Part shown: positions 25,288 through 34,817 of the stretch, one piece after another
Layout: every line of letters starts with the position of its first letter
Position numbering within the stretch: position 1 is the first letter of the stretch
Assembly: GCF_001650875.1 (NCBI RefSeq)
Contig: NZ_LXYI01000001.1
Span: forward strand, 1-64,000
Direction: 5' to 3'
Source: Sulfitobacter sp. EhC04
GTDB taxonomy: Bacteria; Pseudomonadota; Alphaproteobacteria; Rhodobacterales; Rhodobacteraceae
DNA length: 64,000 nt
Translations under genes and position numbers: made by a program
The notes under the pieces: generated by a model
The model's input: the letters and a program-made list of their open reading frames with translations, nothing else
What the model was told of the DNA's origin: nothing
Database searches by the model: none

Positions 25288-26637
25288 CTATTGTGCGGGA
25301 ATGCGTCGCATGCGTGACAGTTGGTCAAACCGGCTTTCGGCAAAGCGGTCCGCATGACCTGCACGCAGCGCCAGCCGGTCCAGAAGGATCTGCTCTGTCG
25401 CGTCGAAATGGCCCGCGCGCAGGCCTGCGTCAATGGTCATTCGTTCAAAAACATCACGTTGCGCGTGACTTCCGCCGATGCTCTGCATTTTGGGCCGTGC
25501 GGCGCGCAGGTTTTCGAATGCGGGGCCATAGCGGCCTTCGGCAAAGGCGGTCAGACCGGCCAGCGCCGACAGGCCCGGATCGGCGACGCGCGCGGCCATA
25601 TCGCCGTTCTGGCAGGCATCGCGGGCAAAGCGGTCGGCCATGTCCTGCGCCGCCACGCCGTTGCCCGCACCGGCCAGCGCAAGCTGATAGTGCAGGTCGG
25701 CAAAGACGATACAGCCGTCGTCGATGCGATTCTGCGCCAATATGCCCAACTCGTCCCAACGGTGTCCGACATCGACACCGTCCAGCTCAAGCCGCATCAG
25801 CAGGGAGGTGGCATTGGCGATGTCGCGGTAGTCGTCCGTCTTGTCGGCGCGAATCTGGCTGTCGTACAGCGCCAGCGCCACCTCCGTCTCGGCCCGGTGC
25901 AGGTGCAACAGCGCCTTGTGCCACCAGACGTGATAGCGAAAGTTGTTGCTGCCATCCCAGGCGCTGCGGAAATCCTCGATCAGCGCGATCCCGGCGTCCG
26001 CCTCGTTGCGCATGTCGTGAACATGGGCGATGGCGTGCAGACCCCAGGCATCGTCGGGGGCCAGTGTCAGACCCTCGCGACCTGCCCGTTCCGCAGCCGT
26101 GTAATCGCCCGTTTCCTCAAGCGTGAAGGCATGACAGCCCAGCAGGTAGCCGCGCAGCGGATGGTCGGCACCATGGGCGGGCAGGACCCGCTCCACCGAT
26201 CTGCGCATGCCTGCCGCATCTCCAAGGATAAAGCGGATGCCATGGCTTGCCTTGGCGCTCAGCGTGTCCTGCGGCCAGTGATCAAGAACCCCTTCAAGGG
26301 CTGCGATGGCACCCGTGGGGCTGTCGGTCAGCCATTGATCCAATGCGTCGAGCCAGCCCTTTTCGCGTAGGGAAGGCCGCGTGCCTCGGGCCGCCTCATG
26401 CGCAGCGGTGCGGGCATCCTCCGCGACCTGCCACAGCTCGGCCCGGCCCATCATCAACGAGAAGAGACCACGGGCGGCATGGCCCATGGCAAAATCGGGC
26501 GCGGCGGCGAGCGTATCGCCAAGGTGCTGCGGTGTCTGGGGTTTGTGCGCGAGAAAAGCGCGGATCATCGCATTCCAGCTTTGCAGCGCAGCCGGGCTTG
26601 TCAGTGCGACGGGCGCATTGCAGATATCGTTCGTCAT
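25288..26637 (-). CDS. Tetratricopeptide protein, TTC38-like
   Basis: A 449-residue soluble helical protein resembling the TTC38 family, which has degenerate tetratricopeptide repeats. Recognisable parts are AAAPDFAMGHAARGLFSLM near residue 43, LRGYLLGCHAFTLEETGDY near residue 159, and AWGLHAIAHVHDMRNEADAG near residue 192 followed by a WWHKALLHLH block. No signal peptide, so cytoplasmic. The start MTNDICNAPV was chosen over an upstream in-frame ATG whose added residues are basic and unlike the family. Its end is 20 bases from opgC, suggesting co-transcription with the glucan operon; a role in that pathway is a guess. Confidence 0.83.
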   Translation of the reverse strand: MTNDICNAPVALTSPAALQSWNAMIRAFLAHKPQTPQHLGDTLAAAPDFAMGHAARGLFSLMMGRAELWQVAEDARTAAHEAARGTRPSLREKGWLDALDQWLTDSPTGAIAALEGVLDHWPQDTLSAKASHGIRFILGDAAGMRRSVERVLPAHGADHPLRGYLLGCHAFTLEETGDYTAAERAGREGLTLAPDDAWGLHAIAHVHDMRNEADAGIALIEDFRSAWDGSNNFRYHVWWHKALLHLHRAETEVALALYDSQIRADKTDDYRDIANATSLLMRLELDGVDVGHRWDELGILAQNRIDDGCIVFADLHYQLALAGAGNGVAAQDMADRFARDACQNGDMAARVADPGLSALAGLTAFAEGRYGPAFENLRAARPKMQSIGGSHAQRDVFERMTIDAGLRAGHFDATEQILLDRLALRAGHADRFAESRFDQLSRMRRIPAQ

Positions 26638-26834
26638 CAAGATGGCCTTCCGGGCAGCTTTCGGGTGCCGGTACCATACTGTCAAAGAGGCAGCCCAGGA
26701 CCGCACATGGCTGTGTCACACGCCAACGTGAAGGGCCTATCCGGTTTCGTGAGCGATTGTGACAAAACCCGCCGAAACCTGCGCCGGGCTGAGCGGTTCC
26801 TTGCGCAAAATCGGTAGGTTGCAGGGCGTTGTGC

Positions 26835-28025
26835 CTATTTTTGCAACGAATCGATGCCCAGTTGGGCAAACACTTCTTCGGTGTCCTGTCCGAACCGCGG
26901 TGGTGCGCGGTCATAGCGCACGGGTGTCGCCGACATGTTCAGCGGATTGGCCAGAAGCCGCACCGACCCTTCGGCGACATCATCACGCGGCAGGGCGACA
27001 ACAGCACCCCGCGCGACGGCCTGGGCAGATTGCAGCGCCTCCGTGATCGTGTTGATCGGGCCGCAGGGCACGCCCACTTCCTGTAGGCGCGCCAGCAGGT
27101 CGTCCTTGGTATATCTGCGCATCACCGGGCCAATCACCGCCATCAGATCGGTGCGGTTTTCGATCCGCTTCAGGTTGGTAGTGAAACGCGGGTCCTGCGG
27201 GATGTCCAAGGCGTCGCAGAACCGGGCGAATTGCGCATCATTGCCGACCGCCAGCAGAATGTGACCATCGGCACATTCAAAGGCGTCATAGGGCACGATG
27301 TTGGGATGCGCATTGCCGCGCCGTTCGGGCAATTGGCCCGAGGTCAGGTAATTGGTGCCCTCATTGACCAACCAAGCCATCGCGCTGTCCACCAGTGACA
27401 GGTCGATATGCTGGCCCTCGCCGGTGGCGTCGCGGTGACGCAGCGCGGCGAGGATGCCGACAGTCGCGTACATCCCGCACATCACATCCGCGATGCCCAC
27501 GCCCACTTTCATCGGTGCGCCTTGCGGGTCGCCGGTGATCGACATGATCCCGCTAAAACCCTGCGCCATCAAGTCATAGCCGGGCTGGGCGCTGTTCGGT
27601 CCGGTCTGGCCGAAGCCCGAGATGGAACAATAGACAAGACCGGGATGCGCCGCGAGCAGCGTTGCATGATCGAGGCCATATTTGGCGAGCCCGCCGGGCT
27701 TGAAGTTCTCGACCATCACATCTGCGCGCGCCGCGAGTTTTCTCAAAACCGCCTGTCCCTCCGGCGTCGCGATGTCCACGGCGATAGAGCGTTTGTTGCG
27801 GTTTGCTGCCATGAAATAGGCCGACAGGTCGGTCGGGTTGCCCTCGGTATCGCGGGCATAATTCGGCCCCCAGCCGCGGGTGTCGTCCCCGCCGGACTTG
27901 GGGTTTTCCACCTTGATCACCGTCGCGCCGAGGTCACCCAGAAGTTGCGTGCATGTCGGCCCGGCCAATATCCGGCTGAGGTCAAGAACAAAGACCCCGT
28001 CCAAAGCGCCCTTAGATGCGGCCAT
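26835..28025 (-). CDS. CaiB/BaiF family CoA-transferase
   Basis: Class III CoA-transferase of 396 residues. It shows VFVLDLSRILAGPTCTQLLGDLGATV near the N-terminus (residues about 12-37, partly quoted by region), the NRNKRSIAVD block near residue 76, and PGYDLMAQGFSGIMSITG near residue 146, where the Asp is the covalent-acyl residue of the family. Family members swap CoA between acids such as formate/oxalate, carnitine or mesaconate; the substrate here is unknown. The gene overlaps the ThDP enzyme gene by 14 bases, so the two are co-translated and probably act on the same compound. Confidence 0.88.
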   Translation of the reverse strand: MAASKGALDGVFVLDLSRILAGPTCTQLLGDLGATVIKVENPKSGGDDTRGWGPNYARDTEGNPTDLSAYFMAANRNKRSIAVDIATPEGQAVLRKLAARADVMVENFKPGGLAKYGLDHATLLAAHPGLVYCSISGFGQTGPNSAQPGYDLMAQGFSGIMSITGDPQGAPMKVGVGIADVMCGMYATVGILAALRHRDATGEGQHIDLSLVDSAMAWLVNEGTNYLTSGQLPERRGNAHPNIVPYDAFECADGHILLAVGNDAQFARFCDALDIPQDPRFTTNLKRIENRTDLMAVIGPVMRRYTKDDLLARLQEVGVPCGPINTITEALQSAQAVARGAVVALPRDDVAEGSVRLLANPLNMSATPVRYDRAPPRFGQDTEEVFAQLGIDSLQK

Positions 28026-29628
28026 CGTAGGCCCCCCTGTCGATCAGTGCTGCTATGACGGTGAATTTATCCGCGCTTACTGCCTCCGTCAGCGCCGCTT
28101 CCAATCCCGCGCGGTCGCGCACCGTGACGCCGACACCGCCGAAGGCGACGCCCATGGCGGCAAAGTTGTGCTGTGCGAAATCGACACCGATATTTGGCAA
28201 TTGCCGTTCGCGCTGCTTCTTTTCGATCAGCGCAAGCGAGGCATCGACGAAGACCACAAAGATCGGTGCAAGATCAAGCTCTGCAGCGGTGGCCAGTTCG
28301 CCCGCGACCATCAGAAAACCCGCATCCCCGGAGAACGAGACGACAGGCCGGTCGGGCGCGGCCAGCTTTGCCCCGATGGCCAGCGGCACGGCACAGCCCA
28401 TGGTGCAAAGCGCGGAAGATTGCATCAGGTCGCGGGGGGCATAACACTCCCACATCTGGCTCAGAAGGATGCGGTGTGCGCCGCTGTCGGCGCTGGCTAT
28501 CGTGTTGCGTGGCAGGACCTTGCGGCAGGTGTCGATGATCGCGGCAGGGCTCCAGTCCTCATCCCGGCGAAAGGCCGATGCCAGCGCGGTCTTGAGCTGG
28601 TAGATTTCTCCGTCCGGCCAGGTGTCGCGCGGGTCCAGCCCGTCGGACAGGGCCGCAAGTGTCGGCGCGCAGTCGGTAACGAAATTCAGCGTGGCCTGGT
28701 GCATGTAGTGGTGGTTGGGCACGGCGCTGATGTCGATGACCTGTTGCTGGGCAGGGTCCCAGACGTTGCGCCAGCCGGGTCGCATTTCAACCGGGTCATA
28801 GCCAACGCAGAGGATCAGGTCAGCCGCCTGAACAAAGGGCAACAGGTGTTGGTCTGCAAGGGGCGACAGGCCCGCACCGCCCAGCGACAGCGCGTGGTCC
28901 TCGGGCAGGATGCCCTTGGCCTTGTAGGTGGTGATGACTGGCATGTGGTGGTCTTCGGCAAATGCCTGAACGGCGGTCTGGGCCCCTTCGTTCAGCGCAT
29001 CGACACCGACGATCATCACCGGGCGTTCCGCCTGCGCCAGCCAGTCCCGTGCAGTGGCAAGGTCGGCACCATGGGGCGCGCGGGCAGAGGCGCGCGCGCG
29101 CGGGGCAGGGGGGTGCGTCGCCACAGGTGCCTCTGCCACGGAAATCGGGATGTCGATATGGACGGGGCCGTGACGTCCCTCGGTGGCGATCGCGATGGCC
29201 TTGTCCGCGATCAGATGCGCGGCCCCGGCGTTCAGGGTGAACTGCGCCTTGGTGAGGGGTTTGAAGACGGCGGCCTGGTCCAGCACCTGATGGGTATAGC
29301 TTTGCGCCTCGTCCGCATCCATGCAGCCCGACAGCACGATCAGCGGCACCTGATCCTGCAGCGCATTGGCAACGGTGTTGACGCCATTCAATGTGCCGGG
29401 CCCGATGGTGCCGACCAGAATGGCAGGGGCAAGGTCGCGGTGGTGAACCCCTTCGGCCATGAAACCGGCGGCGTTTTCGTGCTTGGCCAGAACAAACCTG
29501 ATCCCGGCCTTTTCCAGCGCGTCGATCAGGGTCAGCACCTCGCCCCCCGGCATGCCGAATGCGGTGCGGCAGCCTGCCGCGTAAAGGCGGCGGGCAAGCG
29601 CATCAGCGGCGCGGATCATCTCGGGCAT
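28012..29628 (-). CDS. Thiamine diphosphate-dependent enzyme (acetolactate synthase-like)
   Basis: A 538-residue enzyme with the three-domain acetohydroxyacid synthase/decarboxylase layout. The conserved Glu that activates ThDP is in VLAKHENAAGFMAEG near residue 45. The metal/diphosphate block reads SFSGDAGFLMVAGELATAAE near residue 418, ending in FVDAS where most relatives have Asn. The middle domain is about residues 190-330. Start MPEMIRAADAL is the family-like start. Pairing with a CoA-transferase recalls the oxalate pair frc/oxc, but the sequence does not show oxalyl-CoA decarboxylase-specific residues that I can name, so the substrate stays open. Confidence 0.85.
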   Translation of the reverse strand: MPEMIRAADALARRLYAAGCRTAFGMPGGEVLTLIDALEKAGIRFVLAKHENAAGFMAEGVHHRDLAPAILVGTIGPGTLNGVNTVANALQDQVPLIVLSGCMDADEAQSYTHQVLDQAAVFKPLTKAQFTLNAGAAHLIADKAIAIATEGRHGPVHIDIPISVAEAPVATHPPAPRARASARAPHGADLATARDWLAQAERPVMIVGVDALNEGAQTAVQAFAEDHHMPVITTYKAKGILPEDHALSLGGAGLSPLADQHLLPFVQAADLILCVGYDPVEMRPGWRNVWDPAQQQVIDISAVPNHHYMHQATLNFVTDCAPTLAALSDGLDPRDTWPDGEIYQLKTALASAFRRDEDWSPAAIIDTCRKVLPRNTIASADSGAHRILLSQMWECYAPRDLMQSSALCTMGCAVPLAIGAKLAAPDRPVVSFSGDAGFLMVAGELATAAELDLAPIFVVFVDASLALIEKKQRERQLPNIGVDFAQHNFAAMGVAFGGVGVTVRDRAGLEAALTEAVSADKFTVIAALIDRGAYDGRI

Positions 29629-29768
29629 GGCGGAGCCTTTCCAGCAGGGTGACAGGATCATCAACCACGCGGCGAGGCGGGGCGCAACTCACGTGCGCGT
29701 TGGATTTGTTGCAACATTGGCCGGGCCCTTTGCAAAAGGCCTGGCGCGTTTCTTGCAGGTGGCCTGGC

Positions 29769-30329
29769 TCAGCGCCGCCGGTCGCGACGTGCAGACATCG
29801 GCTGGAATGCGACCCCGACATGGGCTTCGCAATAGGGTTTTCCCTGTTTGACGGGCAGCCCGCAGAACCAGAAATCTTCTGTCGCCGGGTCGCCAACGGG
29901 CCATTTGCAGGTCCGCTCGGTCAGGTCCATCAGGCCGATCTTCTTGGCCTTCTTCTCGACCTCGTTCACCTTGGCCAGCGCTTCCGGGCTGATCTCGTTG
30001 GCCGAGGGCTGGGGCGGCAGCGGCTGACCTGCGGGAATGATCTGCTTGCGGGCGGGCAGGTTCGACCGGGGCGGTGCCGCAGCTTCTGTCCTCATCTCGG
30101 GTTTTTCGGGCTTCGGCGGCGCCTTGGGCTTGGCCTCCGGTTTTGGCTTGGCTTCCGGCTTGGCCGCGGCGGCCCCGGATGTCGCGCGGTTCGACAGGCC
30201 CAGACGGTGCACCTTGCCAATCACGGCATTGCGCGTCACGCCGCCAAGTTCCTTGGCGATCTGGCTCGCGGACTGGCCTTCGCCCCACATCTTTTTCAGC
30301 GTCTCTACACGCTCATCGGTCCAGGACAT
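29769..30329 (-). CDS. gcrA: Cell cycle regulator GcrA
   Basis: GcrA, the alphaproteobacterial transcription factor that binds sigma-70 holoenzyme and works with CcrM-methylated GANTC promoters. The 186-residue protein begins with the helix-turn-helix region MSWTDERVETLKKMW, SASQIAKELGGVTRNAVIGK and VHRLGLSNR. A low-complexity linker (about residues 58-85) is built of repeats such as EAKPKPEAKPK. The C-terminal domain has ERTCKWPVGDP, FWFCGLPVKQGKPYCEAH with three cysteines, the RNA polymerase-binding part of GcrA. Its leader holds a terminator-like hairpin and a promoter-like pair. Confidence 0.95.
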   Translation of the reverse strand: MSWTDERVETLKKMWGEGQSASQIAKELGGVTRNAVIGKVHRLGLSNRATSGAAAAKPEAKPKPEAKPKAPPKPEKPEMRTEAAAPPRSNLPARKQIIPAGQPLPPQPSANEISPEALAKVNEVEKKAKKIGLMDLTERTCKWPVGDPATEDFWFCGLPVKQGKPYCEAHVGVAFQPMSARRDRRR

Positions 30330-30348
30330 CGCAGGTTTCCCCAGTTAA

Positions 30349-30376
30349 AAAGCGGCCCTTTTTGAGTGGCCGCTTT
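30349..30376 (-). terminator. Terminator-like hairpin in gcrA leader
   Basis: On the minus strand 9-bp arms AAAGCGGCC and GGCCGCTTT flank a 10-base loop and run into TTAA, giving a stem followed by five T. It lies 57 bases after the EamA gene and about 20 bases before the gcrA start. It may end the EamA transcript or attenuate gcrA. Confidence 0.5.
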
Positions 30377-30393
30377 GTCAAAGTCAGGCCCCT

Positions 30394-30421
30394 ATTCTAA
30401 TCACTCCACTGCCGGGTGCAA
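30394..30421 (-). promoter_or_regulatory. Predicted gcrA promoter
   Basis: A TTGCAC -35 element (30416-30421) and TAGAAT -10 element (30394-30399) on the minus strand with a 16-base spacer, upstream of the hairpin at 30349-30376. If used, transcription of gcrA would run through the hairpin. Confidence 0.4.
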
Positions 30422-30432
30422 GGGACGATACG

Positions 30433-31341
30433 TCACAAGGCGGTCGTGGGCCGGGGTGGCTGCGGTTTCAACCGGGCCTCGCGCAGGGCCAGCAGGATGG
30501 CACCGGCGATGATGATGGCAGCCCCCAGAAGCGATACCGCATCCGGGATGACCCCGAAAAACGCGATGTCATAGAGGGTGGCAAAGATCAGCGTGGCATA
30601 GCTGAAGGGTGCGACAAAACTGGCGTCGGCCCGCGCCATGGCGTTGACAAAGCAGATCTGCGCCAGTGCCATGCAACCGCCGATCCCCGCCAGCACGGCC
30701 CATTGCGCCGTGGTTGGCGGCTGCCAGACCGGCAGGACCGCGAAGCTTGCGATGCAAAGCCCGATGAAGTTGTTCACCAGCAGGATCTGAAACGGATTTT
30801 CCCGGCGTGCCAGCTTCTTGATAAAGATCAGTTCCAGCCCCATGACCACCGCCGCCCCGAGGGCCAGCAGCGCGGCGGGCTGAAAGCTGTCCGGTGTGGG
30901 CCGCAGCAGGATGGCCGCACCGGCCATCGCCATCGCTGCGGCGGACCATCGGATGCGGCCGACCTTTTCACCGAGCAGCGGGATTGCCAGCATCATCGCG
31001 AAGACCGGGTTGAGAAAGGAGATCGCGGTGGCATCCGCCAGCGGGATAAAGGCGACCGAGGCAAACATCAGCGTGATCCCGCCCCAGCCGCAGGCAGTTC
31101 GGGCGATGTGCAGCCTCCAGTGAGGCCGCGCCAGCGCGGGGCGCAAGATCAGTGTCGCGGAACCGAAGACGGCAAAGGCAAAAAGGAAACGGCCATGACT
31201 GATTTGCAGTGGATGCAGAGGCGCGCCAAACGTATCGCCGCCCAGTGCCTTGGCCATCAGGGTTGTTGCGGCGATGAAAGCTGTCGCAACTCCGATCAAC
31301 CCGGCGGCAAGCGCATTGTTCTGAACTTTGGCCTGATACAT
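30433..31341 (-). CDS. EamA/DMT-family transporter
   Basis: A 302-residue inner-membrane drug/metabolite transporter with ten predicted helices in two EamA repeats (about residues 10-140 and 150-290). Visible family sequence includes a helix with LMFASVAFIPLADATAI, the PVFAMMLAIPLLGEKVGRIRW segment (by region) and the repeat-2 region ending APFSYATLIFATLYDIAFFG. Substrate unknown. An in-frame GTG six bases upstream (31347) is an alternative start. Transcribed divergently from argD with about 260 bases between the starts. Confidence 0.87.
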   Translation of the reverse strand: MYQAKVQNNALAAGLIGVATAFIAATTLMAKALGGDTFGAPLHPLQISHGRFLFAFAVFGSATLILRPALARPHWRLHIARTACGWGGITLMFASVAFIPLADATAISFLNPVFAMMLAIPLLGEKVGRIRWSAAAMAMAGAAILLRPTPDSFQPAALLALGAAVVMGLELIFIKKLARRENPFQILLVNNFIGLCIASFAVLPVWQPPTTAQWAVLAGIGGCMALAQICFVNAMARADASFVAPFSYATLIFATLYDIAFFGVIPDAVSLLGAAIIIAGAILLALREARLKPQPPRPTTAL

Positions 31342-31601
31342 GCGCACCGTCTTACGCGATCCATGTATCGCGACAAGGTATCATTTTCGGGCTGGGCAAA
31401 AGGCGAATTGCAGCGTAATGGATGCGACATGATCACGATGCGACATATCCCGTCCCGACGACGCCGCGGCTGAAACGGCCCAGCGTGACCTGCCGACCGC
31501 AGGTCTGATCCATGGTGCATTGCACCTCCCCAAATCTCTTGACCCAGCACGCCGCCCATGCCCATTTGGGCTTTTCGCGGCCCGATCCAAGGAAACTTCA
31601 G

Positions 31602-32777
31602 ATGATCTCTTCTGTTCTGCCGACCTATAACCGTGCGCCCCTCAGCTTTGTGAAGGGCGAGGGCTCCTGGCTGATCGAGGCGGACGGGCGACGTTTTCTG
31701 GACCTGGGCGCGGGGATTGCCGTGAATGCGCTGGGCCATGCACACCCGGCGCTGACCAAGGCGCTGACCGATCAGGCGGGTGCTCTGTGGCACACCTCGA
31801 ACCTCTACCAGATCCCGCAGCAGCAGGCGCTGGCCGACCGGCTGGTGGAGCACACCTTTGCCGATACCGTCTTTTTCACCAACTCCGGCACCGAAGCCTG
31901 CGAGCTGGCCGTAAAGATGGCGCGCAAGTACTTCTACGACAAAGGCCAACCCGAGCGGGTCGAGATCATCACCTTCGACGGCTCGTTCCATGGCCGGTCC
32001 TCTGCCGGGATCGCCGCTGCCGGGTCAGAGAAGATGACCAAGGGCTTCGGCCCCCTGTTGCCGGGTTTTGTCCATCTGCCCTTTGGCGACCATGACGCGC
32101 TGACGGCTGCGATCACCGACACCACCTGCGCAGTTCTGGTCGAGCCTGTGCAGGGGGAAGGCGGCATTCGCCCGCTGCCGGATGCCAGTCTCAGGGGACT
32201 GCGCGACCTTTGTGACGAAAAGGGCATCCTGATGATCTTGGACGAGGTGCAATGTGGCGTGGGGCGGACCGGCAAGCTTTTTGCCCATGAATGGGCCGGG
32301 GTGACCCCCGACATCATGATGGTGGCCAAGGGCATCGGCGGCGGTTTTCCCCTGGGCGCCGTGCTGGCAACCGAGGATGCGGCAAGCGGTATGACGGCAG
32401 GGACCCATGGCTCCACCTATGGCGGCAACCCGCTGGGCTGTGCCGTGGGCTGCGCGGTAATGGACATCGTGGCCGACCCGGACTTTTTGGCCGAGGTGAA
32501 CCGCAAGGCGGGCCTGCTGCGCCAAAAGCTGGAGGGGCTGGTTGGCAGCCATCCGGATGTGCTGGAAGAGGTCCGCGGTTCGGGCCTGATGCTGGGTCTG
32601 AAATGCAAGGTCGCTCCCGGCGATCTGGTGGCCGCAGGTTTCGACGCCGAGGTGCTCACAGTGCCCGCCGCCGACAACGTCGTGCGCCTGCTGCCGCCGC
32701 TGAACATCACCGATGAGGAGATCGCCGAAGCGGTCTCGCGCCTTGATCGGGCCGCTGGCGCGCTTGCCGCGTCCTGA
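31602..32777 (+). CDS. argD: Acetylornithine aminotransferase
   Basis: PLP enzyme of 391 residues converting N-acetylglutamate semialdehyde to N2-acetylornithine in arginine synthesis (often also succinyldiaminopimelate transaminase). Blocks: [14 protein letters not shown] near residue 36, [19 protein letters not shown] near residue 87, a [13 protein letters not shown] segment, [19 protein letters not shown] near residue 213 and the Schiff-base Lys in [18 protein letters not shown] near residue 241. The start is preceded by AAGGAAA and gives the usual family start ([15 protein letters not shown]). argF follows 73 bases later. Confidence 0.94.
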   Translation: MISSVLPTYNRAPLSFVKGEGSWLIEADGRRFLDLGAGIAVNALGHAHPALTKALTDQAGALWHTSNLYQIPQQQALADRLVEHTFADTVFFTNSGTEACELAVKMARKYFYDKGQPERVEIITFDGSFHGRSSAGIAAAGSEKMTKGFGPLLPGFVHLPFGDHDALTAAITDTTCAVLVEPVQGEGGIRPLPDASLRGLRDLCDEKGILMILDEVQCGVGRTGKLFAHEWAGVTPDIMMVAKGIGGGFPLGAVLATEDAASGMTAGTHGSTYGGNPLGCAVGCAVMDIVADPDFLAEVNRKAGLLRQKLEGLVGSHPDVLEEVRGSGLMLGLKCKVAPGDLVAAGFDAEVLTVPAADNVVRLLPPLNITDEEIAEAVSRLDRAAGALAAS

Positions 32778-32850
32778 TTTCTTTTTGGCCCATAAATATC
32801 CCTGCGACGCCGCCCGCCACGGGCATGCGTTCGCCAAGTAAGAGCCTGAC

Positions 32851-33756
32851 ATGACACATTTTCTCGATATCAACACAACCGACCCGGCCGACCTGCGGCA
32901 GATTATCGACAGCGCCGCCGCCATGAAACAATCGCGCAACGGTCGGCCCAAGGGCGCGCTCGACGACGATTTGCCGCTCAAGGACCACATGGTCGCGCTG
33001 ATCTTTGAAAAACCCTCTACCCGGACCCGCGTGTCTTTCGATGTGGGCGTGCGCCAGATGGGCGGGCAGACCATGGTGCTGTCGGGGGCCGACATGCAGC
33101 TTGGCCATGGCGAGACCATCGCGGACACCGCCCGCGTGCTGTCGCGCTATGTGGATCTGATCATGATCCGCACCTTCGAGGAACAGACCCTGCTGGATAT
33201 GGCCGAATACGCCAGCGTGCCGGTGATCAACGGGCTGACGAACCGCAGCCATCCCTGTCAGATCATGGCCGACATCATGACCTTCGAAGAACACAACGGC
33301 CCGATCAAGGGCAAGCGCGTGGTCTGGTCCGGTGACGGCAACAACGTCTTTGCCAGCTTCGCGCATGCGGCCAAGCAGTTCGACTTTGATCTGGTCTTTA
33401 CCGGGCCGCCGCCACTTGACCCGGAACCGGCGCTTGCCGGGCTCTATACAGTGGAACGCGATCCGAACAAGGCGGTCGAAGGCGCGGACCTTGTGGTGAC
33501 GGACACCTGGGTCAGCATGCATGACCCCCAATCGGCCCGCGAGCGGCGCCACAACCAGTTGCGCGGCTATCAGGTGAATGAGGCGTTGATGGCACGGGCC
33601 AAGGAGGATGCCCTGTTCATGCATTGCCTGCCCGCCCACCGCGAGGACGAGGCGACCAGCGCCGTCATGGACGGCCCGCATTCCGTAATCTTCGACGAGG
33701 CTGAGAATCGGTTGCATGCCCAAAAGGCCGTGATGCGCCACTGTCTGGGCCGATAG
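32851..33756 (+). CDS. argF: Ornithine carbamoyltransferase
   Basis: Enzyme that makes citrulline from ornithine and carbamoyl phosphate in arginine synthesis. The 301-residue chain has the carbamoyl-phosphate loop [15 protein letters not shown] near residue 51, [14 protein letters not shown] near residue 131 and the ornithine-binding [14 protein letters not shown] near residue 257. Length is typical of the anabolic enzyme. It lies downstream of argD in the same direction, an arrangement common in this group, and 7 bases upstream of panE. Confidence 0.95.
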   Translation: MTHFLDINTTDPADLRQIIDSAAAMKQSRNGRPKGALDDDLPLKDHMVALIFEKPSTRTRVSFDVGVRQMGGQTMVLSGADMQLGHGETIADTARVLSRYVDLIMIRTFEEQTLLDMAEYASVPVINGLTNRSHPCQIMADIMTFEEHNGPIKGKRVVWSGDGNNVFASFAHAAKQFDFDLVFTGPPPLDPEPALAGLYTVERDPNKAVEGADLVVTDTWVSMHDPQSARERRHNQLRGYQVNEALMARAKEDALFMHCLPAHREDEATSAVMDGPHSVIFDEAENRLHAQKAVMRHCLGR

Positions 33757-33763
33757 GACCGCG

Positions 33764-34792
33764 ATGCGCGCAGACCCGCATATCGTGATCGCCGGTGCTG
33801 GGTCTATCGGTTGTTTTGTGGGGGGGCTGCTGGCGGCGGCGGGGGCACAGGTGACCCTGCTGCTCCGGCCACGGGTCGCGGCGGAGATACATACCCACGG
33901 GCTGACCCTGACGGATTTCGACGGCATGGCGCAAAAGGTCAGTGGCGACAGGATGACCCTGTCGGAAGACCCCGCCTGCCTGTCCGGTGCCGATCTGATC
34001 CTTGTCGCCGTCAAATCGGGCAGCACCGCCCAGATGGCGCGGCTGATCGACCGTCATGCGCCTGCGAAATGCCCTGTTGTCAGCCTTCAGAACGGTGTGA
34101 CCAATGCGATGACGCTGCACAGCATCCTGCCGGGCCGCGATCTGCGGGCGGGGATGTTGCCGTTCAACGTGGTGCCGATGGGGCAGGGCGGCTATCATCG
34201 CGCGACCAGCGGCGATATCGTCATCGGCGCCGGGCCGGATGATCTGGGCGAGGTGCTCAGCGTGCCTTACCTGCGGGTTGTGGAAAGCCGCGATATCGAA
34301 GCAGTGCAATGGGGCAAGTTCCTGATCAACCTCAACAACGCGCTGAATGCACTCAGTGGCCTGCCCCTGAAGATGCAATTGCAGGACAGGGGCTGGCGGC
34401 GACTGATGGCCGATCAATGGGCAGAGGCGCTGGCGGTGCTGCGTGCCAAGGGGGTGTCGCCTGTATCGACAACCCCGGTTTCCGTGGGCGCGGTTCCCTG
34501 GATCTTTCGCCTGCCCACGCCGCTGTTTACGCGGGTGGCCGCACAGATGCTGACGATCGACGATCAGGCCCGCACTTCCATGTCCTATGACCTGATGGCG
34601 CACCGCCTGACAGAGATCGACGCGCTGCAGGGTGAAGTCATCCGCATGGGGGCGGAACTGGGGTGCAGAACTCCGATTGCGCAACTGGTGGCCGACCTGA
34701 TCGAAACCGCCGAAATGGCAGGTCAGGGTCTGCCCAACCTGCCTGCCGCCGCATTACGGGCCGAGCTGAAACGAACCCGCGCGCGGGGCTAG
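33764..34792 (+). CDS. panE: 2-dehydropantoate 2-reductase (ketopantoate reductase family)
   Basis: NADPH-dependent reductase producing pantoate for coenzyme A. The 342-residue protein begins with a Rossmann loop IAGAGSIGCFVGGLLAAAG near residue 9. Further blocks are VAVKSGSTAQM near residue 82, LQNGVTNAMTL near residue 106, and QWGKFLINLNNALNALSG near residue 182 with the catalytic Lys. The C-terminal helical domain carries RTSMSYDLMAHRLTEIDALQG. Ketopantoate reductase paralogues with other substrates exist, so the specific function is likely but not certain. Seven bases after argF; convergent with the phosphate transporter gene. Confidence 0.82.
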   Translation: MRADPHIVIAGAGSIGCFVGGLLAAAGAQVTLLLRPRVAAEIHTHGLTLTDFDGMAQKVSGDRMTLSEDPACLSGADLILVAVKSGSTAQMARLIDRHAPAKCPVVSLQNGVTNAMTLHSILPGRDLRAGMLPFNVVPMGQGGYHRATSGDIVIGAGPDDLGEVLSVPYLRVVESRDIEAVQWGKFLINLNNALNALSGLPLKMQLQDRGWRRLMADQWAEALAVLRAKGVSPVSTTPVSVGAVPWIFRLPTPLFTRVAAQMLTIDDQARTSMSYDLMAHRLTEIDALQGEVIRMGAELGCRTPIAQLVADLIETAEMAGQGLPNLPAAALRAELKRTRARG

Positions 34793-34817
34793 ACTTAATC
34801 CCGCCCTTTGGCGGCGG

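Noticed and set aside
26835..29628. Assignment as formyl-CoA transferase and oxalyl-CoA decarboxylase
   Set aside because: The gene pairing fits, but the ThDP enzyme looks nearer to acetolactate synthases and I could not point to oxalyl-CoA-specific residues.
27880..29652. A 590-codon open frame on the plus strand opposite the CoA-transferase and ThDP enzyme
   Set aside because: Antisense shadow of two well-supported enzymes; no family-like motif in the translation.
29707..29716. Palindrome TGTTGCAACA upstream of the ThDP enzyme gene as an operator
   Set aside because: Ten bases, single copy and no local regulator; too little to call a site.
34801..34814. Short hairpin CCGCC / GGCGG between panE and the PiT gene as a terminator
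   Set aside because: Only five base pairs and no T-run on either strand; could arise by chance at this GC content.
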